Origin: SB21 sp964415295
Lineage (GTDB): Bacteria > CLD3 > SB21
Direction: 5' to 3'
Length of the DNA stretch: 64,000 nt
NCBI GenBank assembly: GCA_964415295.1
Contig: CAYPYN010000006.1
Location: 1 to 64,000, forward strand
This document shows, in pieces, positions 1 to 7,767 of the stretch (the first letter of the stretch is position 1; the number at the start of each line of letters is the position of its first letter). Position numbers and translations under genes: made by a program. Under the pieces are notes generated by a model. It searched no databases. It saw only the letters and a list, made by a program, of their open reading frames with translations, and was not told the DNA's origin.

Positions 1-612
1 CCCGACCAAAAGGAAATCATTGAGAATGCCAGCAAGGGCACCACTCGCCTGATCGATCTTATCGAGGATGTACTGTCCGTGCTGCGTATCGATTCGCATA
101 AACTGAAATTGAATGTTACGGCTTTTGACATCAAGGATTTGGTCGAAGAAGGGATCGATTCCATAAAGATCTTTCTCAATGAAAGAAAACAAAAGGTCGT
201 CAACAATGTTCCGGCGATACAAATTGAGGCGGACCGTAACCGCATGTACCAGGCGATCATCAATCTTCTCAGCAACGCCATGAAATATTCACGCGACGGG
301 ACCACGATCGAGTTTTCAGGGACAACGGAGAACGGGGATTTTCATATGGTCTGCCGGGATAACGGGATCGGTATTCCCAAAGCAGAACTGGATAAGATCT
401 TTGAAAAATTTTATCAATTGGGCGATGCGGATCAACATCGGACCAGTAAACACAAATTCATGGGAGGCGGCAGCGGATTGGGCCTGACCATTGTCCGGGG
501 CACCATGGAAGAACACAATGGCAGAGTCTGGGCTGAGAGTGATGGAATCAACAAAGGTACGGCTTTCCATCTGGTCATGCCGATCAAACATACTCCGACC
601 GAAGCGTCGTAA
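1..612 (+). CDS. Sensor histidine kinase, C-terminal part (5' end outside window)
   Basis: The frame is open from base 1, so this is the last 203 residues of a larger protein. The first ~30 residues look like the end of a HisKA dimerisation helix. The rest is a GHKL ATPase domain with an N-box (NLLSNAMKYS), G1 box (DNGIGIP), F-box (IFEKFYQL) and a glycine-rich G2 box (GGGSGLGLTIV). It should autophosphorylate on a histidine upstream of the window and pass the phosphate to a response regulator. The sensor part is not visible and no receiver gene follows directly. The next gene starts 21 bases downstream on the same strand, so they may be cotranscribed. Confidence 0.9.
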   Translation, partial: PDQKEIIENASKGTTRLIDLIEDVLSVLRIDSHKLKLNVTAFDIKDLVEEGIDSIKIFLNERKQKVVNNVPAIQIEADRNRMYQAIINLLSNAMKYSRDGTTIEFSGTTENGDFHMVCRDNGIGIPKAELDKIFEKFYQLGDADQHRTSKHKFMGGGSGLGLTIVRGTMEEHNGRVWAESDGINKGTAFHLVMPIKHTPTEAS

Positions 613-633
613 CCAACGAATATTCTAATCCCG

Positions 634-1611
634 ATGCAAAAAACGGTATTGACGTACTCTCATAGTCTGCTGCTACCATTGACGCGCGCGTGCGGAAGTC
701 ACTGCCGATATTGTACGTTCAAACAGGAAGACGGCCGGCTGCTTACGTTCGATGAAGTAGAAAATCATCTGCAGAAGTATTCCGCGTCGGGCCTATGCGA
801 GGTGGTATTGACGTCGGGACAGTCGCTGGAACTTCTGCCGGGGCTTTCCGAGCAATGGAACAAGATGGGATATACGTCTTTTGGAGAATACGTACGGGAT
901 ATCTGCCACCTGATCCTTGAGAACGGACTACTGCCGTCGGTGGACATCGGACCGATGAGCGCGGCACAGCTGGAGATGTTGACGCCTTATGTCAGCTCGA
1001 TCACTCTCCTGCTTGAGAATATCAACCAGGAATTCATGGCGCCGCTGCAGGAGAATAAAAGTATAGATGACAAGCTTGAAAGTATATCCGACGCGGGATT
1101 ATACGGTATCCCTGTAACGACTGGAATCCTGATCGGACTGGGAGAGAGCGTGGACGACGGTTTTGCCACTCTCAATGCGATCGAAGAATTACATGCGAAA
1201 TACGGACATATTCAATCGGTCGTATTTCAACCGGTCTTTTCCGACGGACGTTGCCCTGTTTCGGAAATCAACAGCGAAGAAGTGCAGCTATTGATCAATT
1301 ACAGCCGGAAGATCATGCCGGACACGGCCGTGACGGTTCCTCTTCAGTCCGTCTGGAGTTGGCTGGAAACGGACGTCAAAGGTATTGACGACATGGGGCA
1401 TGTTTTTGAAGGGTCGGATGGCATTGACTGGGATAAGCCGTTTCCAAAACTCAGCGAGATCGAAAGGACTGCGGCCAGAAAAGGATATGAACTGAAAGCG
1501 CGTTTCCCGGTCTTTGAATCCATGTTCCGTAAGATACATTTTTCAGAGAAAATGAGGTCGGCCATAGACTCATGGACCGATAAAAAAGAATACAGGGCAT
1601 ACCGGAATTAA
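634..1611 (+). CDS. CofG-like radical SAM protein (FO synthase subunit 1 family)
   Basis: A 325-residue radical SAM protein with CxxxCxxC at C20, C24, C27 (ACGSHCRYCTF), the [4Fe-4S]/SAM site. The order of conserved blocks follows CofG: TYS...PLTRAC at the start, a GYTSFGEYV segment, GLLPSVDIGPMS, VTTGILIGLGE and HGHIQ-like YGHIQSVVFQ. CofG works with CofH to make the deazaflavin FO from 5-amino-6-ribitylamino-uracil and tyrosine. Two blocks typical of CofG are changed: the VQNF..KPGT region reads VFQPVFSDGR, and the GINDWGG region reads GIDDMGH. No CofH gene is in the window. upp starts two bases after the stop codon. The family assignment is good; the exact reaction is uncertain. Confidence 0.72.
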   Translation: MQKTVLTYSHSLLLPLTRACGSHCRYCTFKQEDGRLLTFDEVENHLQKYSASGLCEVVLTSGQSLELLPGLSEQWNKMGYTSFGEYVRDICHLILENGLLPSVDIGPMSAAQLEMLTPYVSSITLLLENINQEFMAPLQENKSIDDKLESISDAGLYGIPVTTGILIGLGESVDDGFATLNAIEELHAKYGHIQSVVFQPVFSDGRCPVSEINSEEVQLLINYSRKIMPDTAVTVPLQSVWSWLETDVKGIDDMGHVFEGSDGIDWDKPFPKLSEIERTAARKGYELKARFPVFESMFRKIHFSEKMRSAIDSWTDKKEYRAYRN

Positions 1612-1613
1612 TT

Positions 1614-2249
1614 ATGAACACTTTTCCCAATGTCAAAATCATTTCGCATCCCCTGGTCCAGCAAAAGCTGACCTATCTGCGCGATAAGAATACCAGTACG
1701 CGGGAATTCCGTAAACTGCTGAGCGAGATTACGGCGCTGATGTTATTTGAAATCACCGAAGATCTGGTTACGCGGGATATCGTGGTCGAAACCCCTCTCG
1801 AAAAAACCTCTTCGAAAGTTCTGAAAGATCACGTGGTCCTTGTCCCGGTGCTACGCGCCGGTCTGGGAATGCTCGACGGTGCCCTCGATCTTATTCCCAA
1901 TGCGAAAGTCGGACATATCGGTCTTTACCGCGACGAAAAGACGCTTCAGCCGGTGGAGTACTATGCCAAGTTCCCTCCCGTGATGCCGGAAGCTATAGTC
2001 ATCATGCTCGATCCGATGCTTGCGACGGGAGGCAGTTCGTCGGCCGCTATATCGCTGCTCAAGAAAAAGAATGCCAAAAAATTGAAATGTCTCTCTCTTG
2101 TTTCGGCGCCGGAGGGAATCCGGAGAATGCAGACGGATCATCCCGACGTCATGATCTATACGGCCGGCGTCGACCGGCAATTAAACGAACACGGCTACAT
2201 CGTTCCCGGTTTAGGCGATGCCGGGGACAGGTTATATGGAACAAAATAA
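1614..2249 (+). CDS. upp: Uracil phosphoribosyltransferase
   Basis: A protein of 211 residues, the usual UPRT length. It converts uracil and PRPP to UMP in pyrimidine salvage in the cytoplasm. The PRPP-binding loop is seen as MLDPMLATGGSSSAA at about residues 126-140, and the uracil-binding C-terminus as GYIVPGLGDAGDRLYGT. VPVLRAGLGM near residue 80 is a further family signature. The gene starts two bases after the CofG-like gene and overlaps the next gene by 14 bases, so it lies inside a tight operon. Confidence 0.95.
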   Translation: MNTFPNVKIISHPLVQQKLTYLRDKNTSTREFRKLLSEITALMLFEITEDLVTRDIVVETPLEKTSSKVLKDHVVLVPVLRAGLGMLDGALDLIPNAKVGHIGLYRDEKTLQPVEYYAKFPPVMPEAIVIMLDPMLATGGSSSAAISLLKKKNAKKLKCLSLVSAPEGIRRMQTDHPDVMIYTAGVDRQLNEHGYIVPGLGDAGDRLYGTK

Positions 2250-2700
2250 GGATTTATCCGTGCATCATATACCTAATGATCAAAAGAGAAACCCGGACCA
2301 TCAACTGGTCATACCCAGTCTGCTTGAGAAACTGAGCGAGGTTGAGGAACTGACCGAGCGGGTGGCCGAACAGCACAATATTGACGAGGACGACAAAGAC
2401 AATCTGGCAATCGCGATCACGGAATTGACAAATAACGCGATCATACACGGCAATAAGTTCGATCATAAGAAGCAAGTCACGATCAGTTTCTATTTTGACA
2501 ACAATGAAATTTACGTCTATATCAAAGATCAGGGAACGGGTTTTGATCCGACGTCCATTGAAAATCCCCTGGAACCTGAAAATCTTTTGAAAGAAAGCGG
2601 AAGAGGCATCTTTATTCTGCGTTCTATCATGGACGATGTCAAGTTCCATGTGAGTCCAAGCGGTACGGAAGTAAAAATCGTCAAAAAAATTAAACATTAA
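2236..2700 (+). CDS. RsbW-like ATP-binding protein (anti-sigma/serine kinase type)
   Basis: A small stand-alone GHKL ATPase of about 154 residues. It has an N-box (ELTNNAIIHGN), G1 motif (DQGTGFDP) and short G2 motif (GRGIFIL), the pattern of RsbW/SpoIIAB serine kinases and related anti-sigma factors; there is no dimerisation or sensor domain. I chose the ATG at 2236 because GGGGACAGG lies just upstream; an alternative in-frame start at 2218 overlaps upp more deeply. The partner (an STAS anti-anti-sigma factor or a PP2C phosphatase) is not in the window, so the target is unknown. Confidence 0.82.
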   Translation: MEQNKDLSVHHIPNDQKRNPDHQLVIPSLLEKLSEVEELTERVAEQHNIDEDDKDNLAIAITELTNNAIIHGNKFDHKKQVTISFYFDNNEIYVYIKDQGTGFDPTSIENPLEPENLLKESGRGIFILRSIMDDVKFHVSPSGTEVKIVKKIKH

Positions 2701-2727
2701 TTCTAAAATTCAAAGAAGGTGTTCTTG

Positions 2728-3378
2728 ATGAAATTCTGGTTTGTCAGTTTGCTGCTCCTGATTTGCGTTACGGGATTATTTGCGCAATCGGAGCCTGATA
2801 CAAACTCTTATTATGAGCAGTATTATGAATCGGGGGAACAAAGGATCCGCGGGGGATGGGGCTTTAATATGCAGATCTCGTCCACCGGTTTTATCCTCGG
2901 AGGAACCTACAGCATAAAACCCGCGAAGCTTACCTTTTTCACCACTTCATTCGATCTGTTTTTTGTGAGAGGAAAAGACGAACAGCAAGCCATCAATCCT
3001 TATACCGGTTTTATCGAAACGATCAATTCCGAGTCCATCGTTATGCTGCCGCTTCAATTCAGCGTGAAGCGCCGGATATTCTCGGAGAGTATTTCGAATA
3101 CGCTGCGGCCATTTATCCTGCTTTCCGCCGGTGTTGTGAAAGGCTGGTATCTCGACGGCGATATCAGTCGGAGCAAGCTGGACAGCATAACCAGTTTTGA
3201 TCTGAAAACGAGCCAATTTGCGCCGACCGGATCGGTCGGATTCGGCGCCGACTTTGGCAAGCCCGGCCAGAGCGCCTATGGTCTGGATCTTAAATATCAA
3301 TTCCTGAGATTCGAAAATCATCTCGGACTCAGGAAACGGTTTGATAATTTTCAGCTCGGTTTTCACATGACCTTCTAG
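2728..3378 (+). CDS. Outer-membrane beta-barrel protein, unknown function
   Basis: About 216 residues starting with a clear signal peptide (MKFWFVSLLLLICVTGLFAQ, cleavage after FAQ). The mature part alternates polar and hydrophobic residues as in barrel strands and ends in a terminal aromatic (QLGFHMTF), as outer-membrane barrels do. AGAAGG at 2714-2719 is well spaced for the ATG at 2728; the in-frame GTG at 2719 lies inside that site and is unlikely. mnmA follows after four bases. I recognise no specific family beyond a generic barrel, and the role is unknown. Confidence 0.72.
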   Translation: MKFWFVSLLLLICVTGLFAQSEPDTNSYYEQYYESGEQRIRGGWGFNMQISSTGFILGGTYSIKPAKLTFFTTSFDLFFVRGKDEQQAINPYTGFIETINSESIVMLPLQFSVKRRIFSESISNTLRPFILLSAGVVKGWYLDGDISRSKLDSITSFDLKTSQFAPTGSVGFGADFGKPGQSAYGLDLKYQFLRFENHLGLRKRFDNFQLGFHMTF

Positions 3379-3382
3379 AATC

Positions 3383-4519
3383 ATGGAGATATTGGTAAAA
3401 AATAAAAAAACGGTAGTGGTTGCCATGAGCGGCGGTGTGGACAGTTCCGTATCGGCCGCACTCCTCAAGGAACAAGGGTATGAGATCATCGGTGTGACCA
3501 TGAAACTGTGGAATTACGACGAGATCGGCGGTGTCAACCGTGAAAGCGGATGCTGTTCGATCGATACGGTCCACGACGCGCGCGTCGTGTGCGAGCAGAT
3601 CGGCGCGCCGCACTACGTCTGGGACCTGAGCGAGGAATTTGGTAAAGCGGTGATCGATAATTTTGTACATGAATATCTGGAAGGCCGCACACCCAACCCG
3701 TGCGTCATGTGCAACAAGCATATAAAATGGGGCTCATTCCTGACCAAAGCCAGACACTTGGGGGCGGATTATGTGGCTACCGGCCATTATGCGCGTTCGG
3801 TATTCGACGAGACAAGCAGGATGTATACCCTGAGAAAAAGTTACAATCTCAGGAAGGATCAGTCCTATGCCTTATGGGGTATCCGCCAAAAGGCGCTCGC
3901 CATGACGCTGTTTCCCATTGGAGAAATGACCAAGGACGAAGTGCGCGACTATGCCGCGCGTGCCGGGTTACGGACGGCTAAGAAAAAGGAAAGCCAGGAG
4001 ATCTGTTTCATCACCGACAATAATTATAACCGGTTTCTGAAGGAAAAGATTGATGGCCTTGAAGACCGACTGGCACACGGCAAGATCATGACCCAGAGCG
4101 GCGAAATGGTAGGGGAACATGACGGCTATGCCTTTTACACAATCGGACAAAGGCGCGGAGTCGGCGTAGCGATGAATGAGCCGGTCTATGTCACTGAGAT
4201 CAGCGCCAAGGATAACATCATCTTTGTTGGATCCAAAACCGATCTGCTTGCCGAGGGTTTAACAGCGACGGAAGTGAACCTGATCCGTCATGAAAGGATC
4301 GAAGGGAAGTTACCTGTAACGGCCAAGATTCGTTATAACGATAAAGGACATCCGGGCACCCTCTTTGAAAATGAGGAGGGACGGATGCATGTGGTTTTTG
4401 ATGAACCGCAGCACGCAATTACGCCCGGCCAGTCGGTTGTGTTTTATATTGACGATGAGGTCATCGGCGGCGGTATCATCGACCGTGTCTTAAAGCACAC
4501 GGCCGAGCCCGTATCATAA
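3383..4519 (+). CDS. mnmA: tRNA-specific 2-thiouridylase
   Basis: A 378-residue enzyme that thiolates U34 of tRNA-Lys, -Glu and -Gln using ATP and a sulfur relay. The N-terminal PP-loop reads SGGVDSS at residues 16-22. The two catalytic cysteines sit in the expected contexts, C107 in TPNPCVMCN and C208 in ESQEICFI, and KDQSYAL and GHYAR motifs are present. The ATG at 3383 is needed to keep the beta strand before the PP-loop; an ATG at 3425 would remove it. A terminator hairpin follows at 4541. Confidence 0.96.
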   Translation: MEILVKNKKTVVVAMSGGVDSSVSAALLKEQGYEIIGVTMKLWNYDEIGGVNRESGCCSIDTVHDARVVCEQIGAPHYVWDLSEEFGKAVIDNFVHEYLEGRTPNPCVMCNKHIKWGSFLTKARHLGADYVATGHYARSVFDETSRMYTLRKSYNLRKDQSYALWGIRQKALAMTLFPIGEMTKDEVRDYAARAGLRTAKKKESQEICFITDNNYNRFLKEKIDGLEDRLAHGKIMTQSGEMVGEHDGYAFYTIGQRRGVGVAMNEPVYVTEISAKDNIIFVGSKTDLLAEGLTATEVNLIRHERIEGKLPVTAKIRYNDKGHPGTLFENEEGRMHVVFDEPQHAITPGQSVVFYIDDEVIGGGIIDRVLKHTAEPVS

Positions 4520-4540
4520 ATATGACCCATCCTGATCTTC

Positions 4541-4570
4541 AAAAGCGGACTAACTCCGCTTTTGTCTTTT
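4541..4570 (+). terminator. Rho-independent terminator after mnmA
   Basis: AAAAGCGGA (4541-4549) pairs with TCCGCTTTT (4555-4563) around a five-base loop and is followed by GTCTTTTT. It ends about 12 bases before the panB start, so panB transcription either reads through it or starts inside mnmA. Confidence 0.8.
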
Positions 4571-4582
4571 TGAAGGAATTCC

Positions 4583-5398
4583 ATGTCAACTCACAATTCG
4601 ATTTCAAAGATCACTACAGAACAGCTTCGTAAAATGAAGCACGGCGGCGACAAGATCTCCGCTCTGACGGCTTATGATCATACGATGGCGAGCTTGCTTG
4701 ACGATTCGCTGATCGATGTGATCCTCGTCGGCGATTCGGCCGGAACGGTATTTGCGGGCAATGCGACTACGCTGCCGGTTACTATGGATGAAATGCTGTA
4801 TCACGTTCGCGTAGTGGCCAAATCCGTCACACGGGCTCTCGTTGTAGCAGATATGCCTTTTATGAGTTACCAGGTTAGCGAGGAAGAAGCGATCCGAAAT
4901 GCCGGACGATTCATGAAGGAGAGTTATGCGGAAGCCGTCAAACTTGAGGGCGGGTCGGAATTCTTGCCTACGATCAAAAGGCTGGTCGAGATTGGAATTC
5001 CTGTCATGGGGCATTTAGGTTTGACGCCCCAATCCATTCATAAATTCGGTACCTATCGAACACGAGGCACTACCAAAGCGGAGGCCGACAAGATCATCAA
5101 AGACGCCAAAATGCTGGAGTCGGCGGGAGTTTTCGCACTTATCCTCGAAAAAATACCGGCGGAACTTTCCAGAAAAATATCCAAGACGGTTTCAATTCCT
5201 ACCATCGGCATCGGCGCGGGGCCTCACTGCGACGGACAGATATTGGTTACGCACGATATGCTTGGGCTGTACGAGAAATTTCATCCGCGCTTTGTGCGCA
5301 GATATGCTGAGCTGGCCAAAGAAATGAGAAAAGCCTTTGAGAAATACAGGAAGGATGTCAAGGGAGGCGCTTTTCCTAATTCGAAAGAATCGTATTGA
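4583..5398 (+). CDS. panB: 3-methyl-2-oxobutanoate hydroxymethyltransferase
   Basis: A 271-residue enzyme, the usual PanB length. It transfers a hydroxymethyl group from methylene-tetrahydrofolate to 2-oxoisovalerate, giving ketopantoate for pantothenate and CoA synthesis. Family blocks seen are the N-terminal KISALTAYD, the metal-binding VGDSAGTVF, GHLGLTPQS, and TIGIGAGPHCDGQILVTHDMLG near the C-terminus. GAAGGAATTCC upstream of the ATG serves as ribosome binding site. No panC or panD is nearby. It lies directly behind the mnmA terminator and converges with the next gene. Confidence 0.96.
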   Translation: MSTHNSISKITTEQLRKMKHGGDKISALTAYDHTMASLLDDSLIDVILVGDSAGTVFAGNATTLPVTMDEMLYHVRVVAKSVTRALVVADMPFMSYQVSEEEAIRNAGRFMKESYAEAVKLEGGSEFLPTIKRLVEIGIPVMGHLGLTPQSIHKFGTYRTRGTTKAEADKIIKDAKMLESAGVFALILEKIPAELSRKISKTVSIPTIGIGAGPHCDGQILVTHDMLGLYEKFHPRFVRRYAELAKEMRKAFEKYRKDVKGGAFPNSKESY

Positions 5399-5419
5399 AC
5401 AATGTGACCGCTATCCGTC

Positions 5420-5845
5420 TTAATAGATAAATGTTTCCTTGAACCAATTGTAGAACCACACCGTTACCGTCGTTCCCAATCCGATCATCAGTAAACCGAT
5501 CGTCGTTGAAACCCAGCCGCCCCATACGCCGATATTGGCATACGTCTCACCCTTGGAAGAGTAAGGCGCCTTTTTCAACGCTTTCAATTCTTTGTTACCA
5601 AGCCAGATAGCCAGGATCCCAGGTATCGGAGCGCAGAATACCACGAAAAAAACAGACGCCATGCCGCTGACAGCCAGTATCATCGCGAGCTTGGCTTGCG
5701 CGGAAGGCGGATGATCCTGCGTGTGGGTAATAATATCCTTGGGGTAATCATACGTACGTTTGGGGACTGGAAAAACGTACCCGCACCGCTCGCATGTCTC
5801 AGCATCATCCCGGTTGTGCGTGGTGCACGAAGGACACATTTTCAT
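5420..5845 (-). CDS. Zinc-ribbon plus DUF4190-like membrane protein
   Basis: About 141 residues. The N-terminus carries a zinc ribbon, two CxxC pairs reading CPSC and CERC spaced by ten residues. A DUF4190-like part with two hydrophobic helices follows (AMILAVSGMASVFFVVFCA and a second around GVWGGWVSTTIGLLMIGLG), joined by a loop with GNKELKALK. I chose the start at MKMCPSC because nothing upstream of it looks conserved and the frame can open 60 bases earlier without gain. Function is unknown; such proteins are usually small inner-membrane proteins. Confidence 0.72.
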   Translation of the reverse strand: MKMCPSCTTHNRDDAETCERCGYVFPVPKRTYDYPKDIITHTQDHPPSAQAKLAMILAVSGMASVFFVVFCAPIPGILAIWLGNKELKALKKAPYSSKGETYANIGVWGGWVSTTIGLLMIGLGTTVTVWFYNWFKETFIY

Positions 5846-5949
5846 GATAGGTTCGCTCTTTATAGAACACAGTCTCGACGAATGAAAGGAATCCGTACCA
5901 ATCAAAAGAAATTAGTTCCCGCCATACCCGTGTTCTGTTTTTGCAGATA

Positions 5950-7122
5950 TTATTTGTAAGCCGGGATTCCCGTAATACTCTCGCCGATGATCAGTGTATG
6001 AATATCGTGAGTGCCTTCATAGGTTTTTACGGACTCGAGATTCATCATGTGCCGGATTACGGGATATTCATCGATGATACCGTTGGCGCCGTGAATATCG
6101 CGCGCCATTCGGGCGATATCGAGCGCGACGGCAACGTTGTTGCGTTTGGCCATAGACACTTGATTGAATTTCATCGTGCCCTTGTCTTTGAGGCGTCCCA
6201 ACTGGAGCACCAGCAATTGGCCTTTGGTGATCTCCGTGATCATATGTGCGAGCTTATCCTGTACGAGCTGGAAGCCGGCGATCGGTTTATCGAACTGGAT
6301 GCGGTTGACCGAGTAATTCAATGAAGCATCATAGCAGGCCATAGCGGCTCCAAGCGCTCCCCACGCAATACCATAACGCGCCTGCGTAAGACAACCCAAG
6401 GGTGCTTTTAATCCGCTTCCGTTTGGAAGGATATTCTCTTCCGGGATACGTACATCCTGAAGTACCAATTCGCTGGTAATGGAAGCGCGAAGGGAGAATT
6501 TACCTTTCATTTCAGGAGCGGAAAAACCGGGCGTTCCTTTTTCTACAAGAAAACCGCGCACTTCACCGTCGAGCTTGGCCCATACGACCGCCAGATCGGC
6601 TATGGTCCCGTTGGTGATCCACATTTTGGCGCCGTTGAGGATGTAGTGTTTGCCGTCTTTGACCGCACGGGTCTTCATGCCGCCCGGATCTGAACCGTTG
6701 TCGGGCTCGGTCAGACCGAAACAGCCGATCTTTTCACCGGAGGCCAGCTGAGGAAGCCAGGTTTGTTTTTGCTTCTCGGTTCCGTAGGCAAAGATGGGAT
6801 ACATGACCAAGGCGCCCTGCACGGACGCAAAACTTCGAACGCCGCTGTCGCCTCTTTCCAATTCCTGCATGATCAGTCCATAGGCTACGTTGTTCATACC
6901 GGCGCAGCCATATTGTTCCGGAAGATTAGCGCCGAATACACCAAGTTGTGCCATTTCGCCGACGAGGTCCATCGGAAATGTGCAGTTGCGGTTATGTTCT
7001 TCGATCACCGGGATGATTTTATCATCCACAAATTCCCGTACGGTATCGCGGGTCAGTTTTTCTTCGTCCGATAACAAAGAATCTATTTCGATATAATCCA
7101 CACCTTTGAACTTGGCGGCCAT
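5950..7122 (-). CDS. gcdH: Glutaryl-CoA dehydrogenase-type acyl-CoA dehydrogenase
   Basis: A 390-residue FAD enzyme. GCDH-type features are RSFASVQGALVM near residue 90 (the RSxxSVQ substrate-binding arginine segment), FGLTEPDNGSDPGGM for flavin binding, WITNG, and YEGTHDIHTLIIG at the end with the catalytic base at about E369. The enzyme oxidises and decarboxylates glutaryl-CoA to crotonyl-CoA in lysine and tryptophan breakdown; related members only dehydrogenate, and the sequence alone does not fully separate these. AAGGAGAAAGC precedes the ATG. No electron-transfer flavoprotein genes are in the window. Confidence 0.88.
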   Translation of the reverse strand: MAAKFKGVDYIEIDSLLSDEEKLTRDTVREFVDDKIIPVIEEHNRNCTFPMDLVGEMAQLGVFGANLPEQYGCAGMNNVAYGLIMQELERGDSGVRSFASVQGALVMYPIFAYGTEKQKQTWLPQLASGEKIGCFGLTEPDNGSDPGGMKTRAVKDGKHYILNGAKMWITNGTIADLAVVWAKLDGEVRGFLVEKGTPGFSAPEMKGKFSLRASITSELVLQDVRIPEENILPNGSGLKAPLGCLTQARYGIAWGALGAAMACYDASLNYSVNRIQFDKPIAGFQLVQDKLAHMITEITKGQLLVLQLGRLKDKGTMKFNQVSMAKRNNVAVALDIARMARDIHGANGIIDEYPVIRHMMNLESVKTYEGTHDIHTLIIGESITGIPAYK

Positions 7123-7163
7123 GCTTTCTCCTTGATTCCAAAAACGATGTTATTGAATAAATA

Positions 7164-7194
7164 AAAACGAGATCAAAGATCTTGATCTCGTTTT
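7164..7194 (-). terminator. Strong terminator behind the small barrel gene
   Basis: A perfect 13-bp stem, AAAACGAGATCAA (7164-7176) with TTGATCTCGTTTT (7182-7194), with a five-base loop. Read on the minus strand it is followed by a T-rich run (TTTTTATTTATT), so it ends the transcript of the gene at 7216-7686, upstream of gcdH. Confidence 0.85.
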
Positions 7195-7215
7195 AGTAAA
7201 ATTTAGAGACAATGA

Positions 7216-7686
7216 TTAAAATCCGAAATTGAGTCCGGCGACCAGAGCCTGATTGCCTTTGCCGTCAATATTCATATATTTGGCAAGAGCGAACACTTCG
7301 AATCCGGCCAATCCTGCTTTTCCGCCAAATTGAACGTTAAAGCCGTTATTTGTGACTGACTTTGGATCAACCAAACCAACCTTGTCGGCATCGTAAATAC
7401 TCATCGTAAATCCGGCGCCGGCAAAAAGTTTAGCGACGCCTACGCCGAAGACGGTGTATTGGCCGTCCAGATTAAGATCGTACCTTTTGGCGTCATCAAT
7501 GAAATAATATTCTACGTTAGGAGCCAGTGTGATCATAAGAACTTTCAACTCCGCCTGAGCGCCGGCAAAGAAATTGCCGTCTTTGGTCTCCGTTCCTACG
7601 CGCGGACCGACTTTAAGACCGATCTGAGCAAAGGCACTGGATGTGACCATGAGAATAAAGAGCATTACCACGGTAAAGCGTTTCAT
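7216..7686 (-). CDS. Small outer-membrane beta-barrel protein
   Basis: About 156 residues with a signal peptide (MKRFTVVMLFILMVTSSAFA, then QIGLKVGPRVG). The mature part is a short barrel with many Gly and aromatic residues and ends in LVAGLNFGF, a typical terminal barrel strand. AGGAG lies eight bases before the chosen ATG; an in-frame start 33 bases earlier would only add a polar leader. A promoter is visible at 7719-7747 and a terminator at 7164-7194, so it is probably a single-gene unit. Function is unknown. Confidence 0.75.
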   Translation of the reverse strand: MKRFTVVMLFILMVTSSAFAQIGLKVGPRVGTETKDGNFFAGAQAELKVLMITLAPNVEYYFIDDAKRYDLNLDGQYTVFGVGVAKLFAGAGFTMSIYDADKVGLVDPKSVTNNGFNVQFGGKAGLAGFEVFALAKYMNIDGKGNQALVAGLNFGF

Positions 7687-7718
7687 AAAAATCTCCTGTG
7701 TTTGGTTCGTAATATTCA

Positions 7719-7747
7719 AAAATAGCTCTTATCCGATGAAAATTCAA
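7719..7747 (-). promoter_or_regulatory. Promoter of the small barrel gene
   Basis: On the minus strand, TTGAAT (7742-7747) and TATTTT (7719-7724) are separated by exactly 17 bases, 33 bases before the start codon. Confidence 0.55.
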
Positions 7748-7767
7748 GAAGATTAATAGCAACGGGA

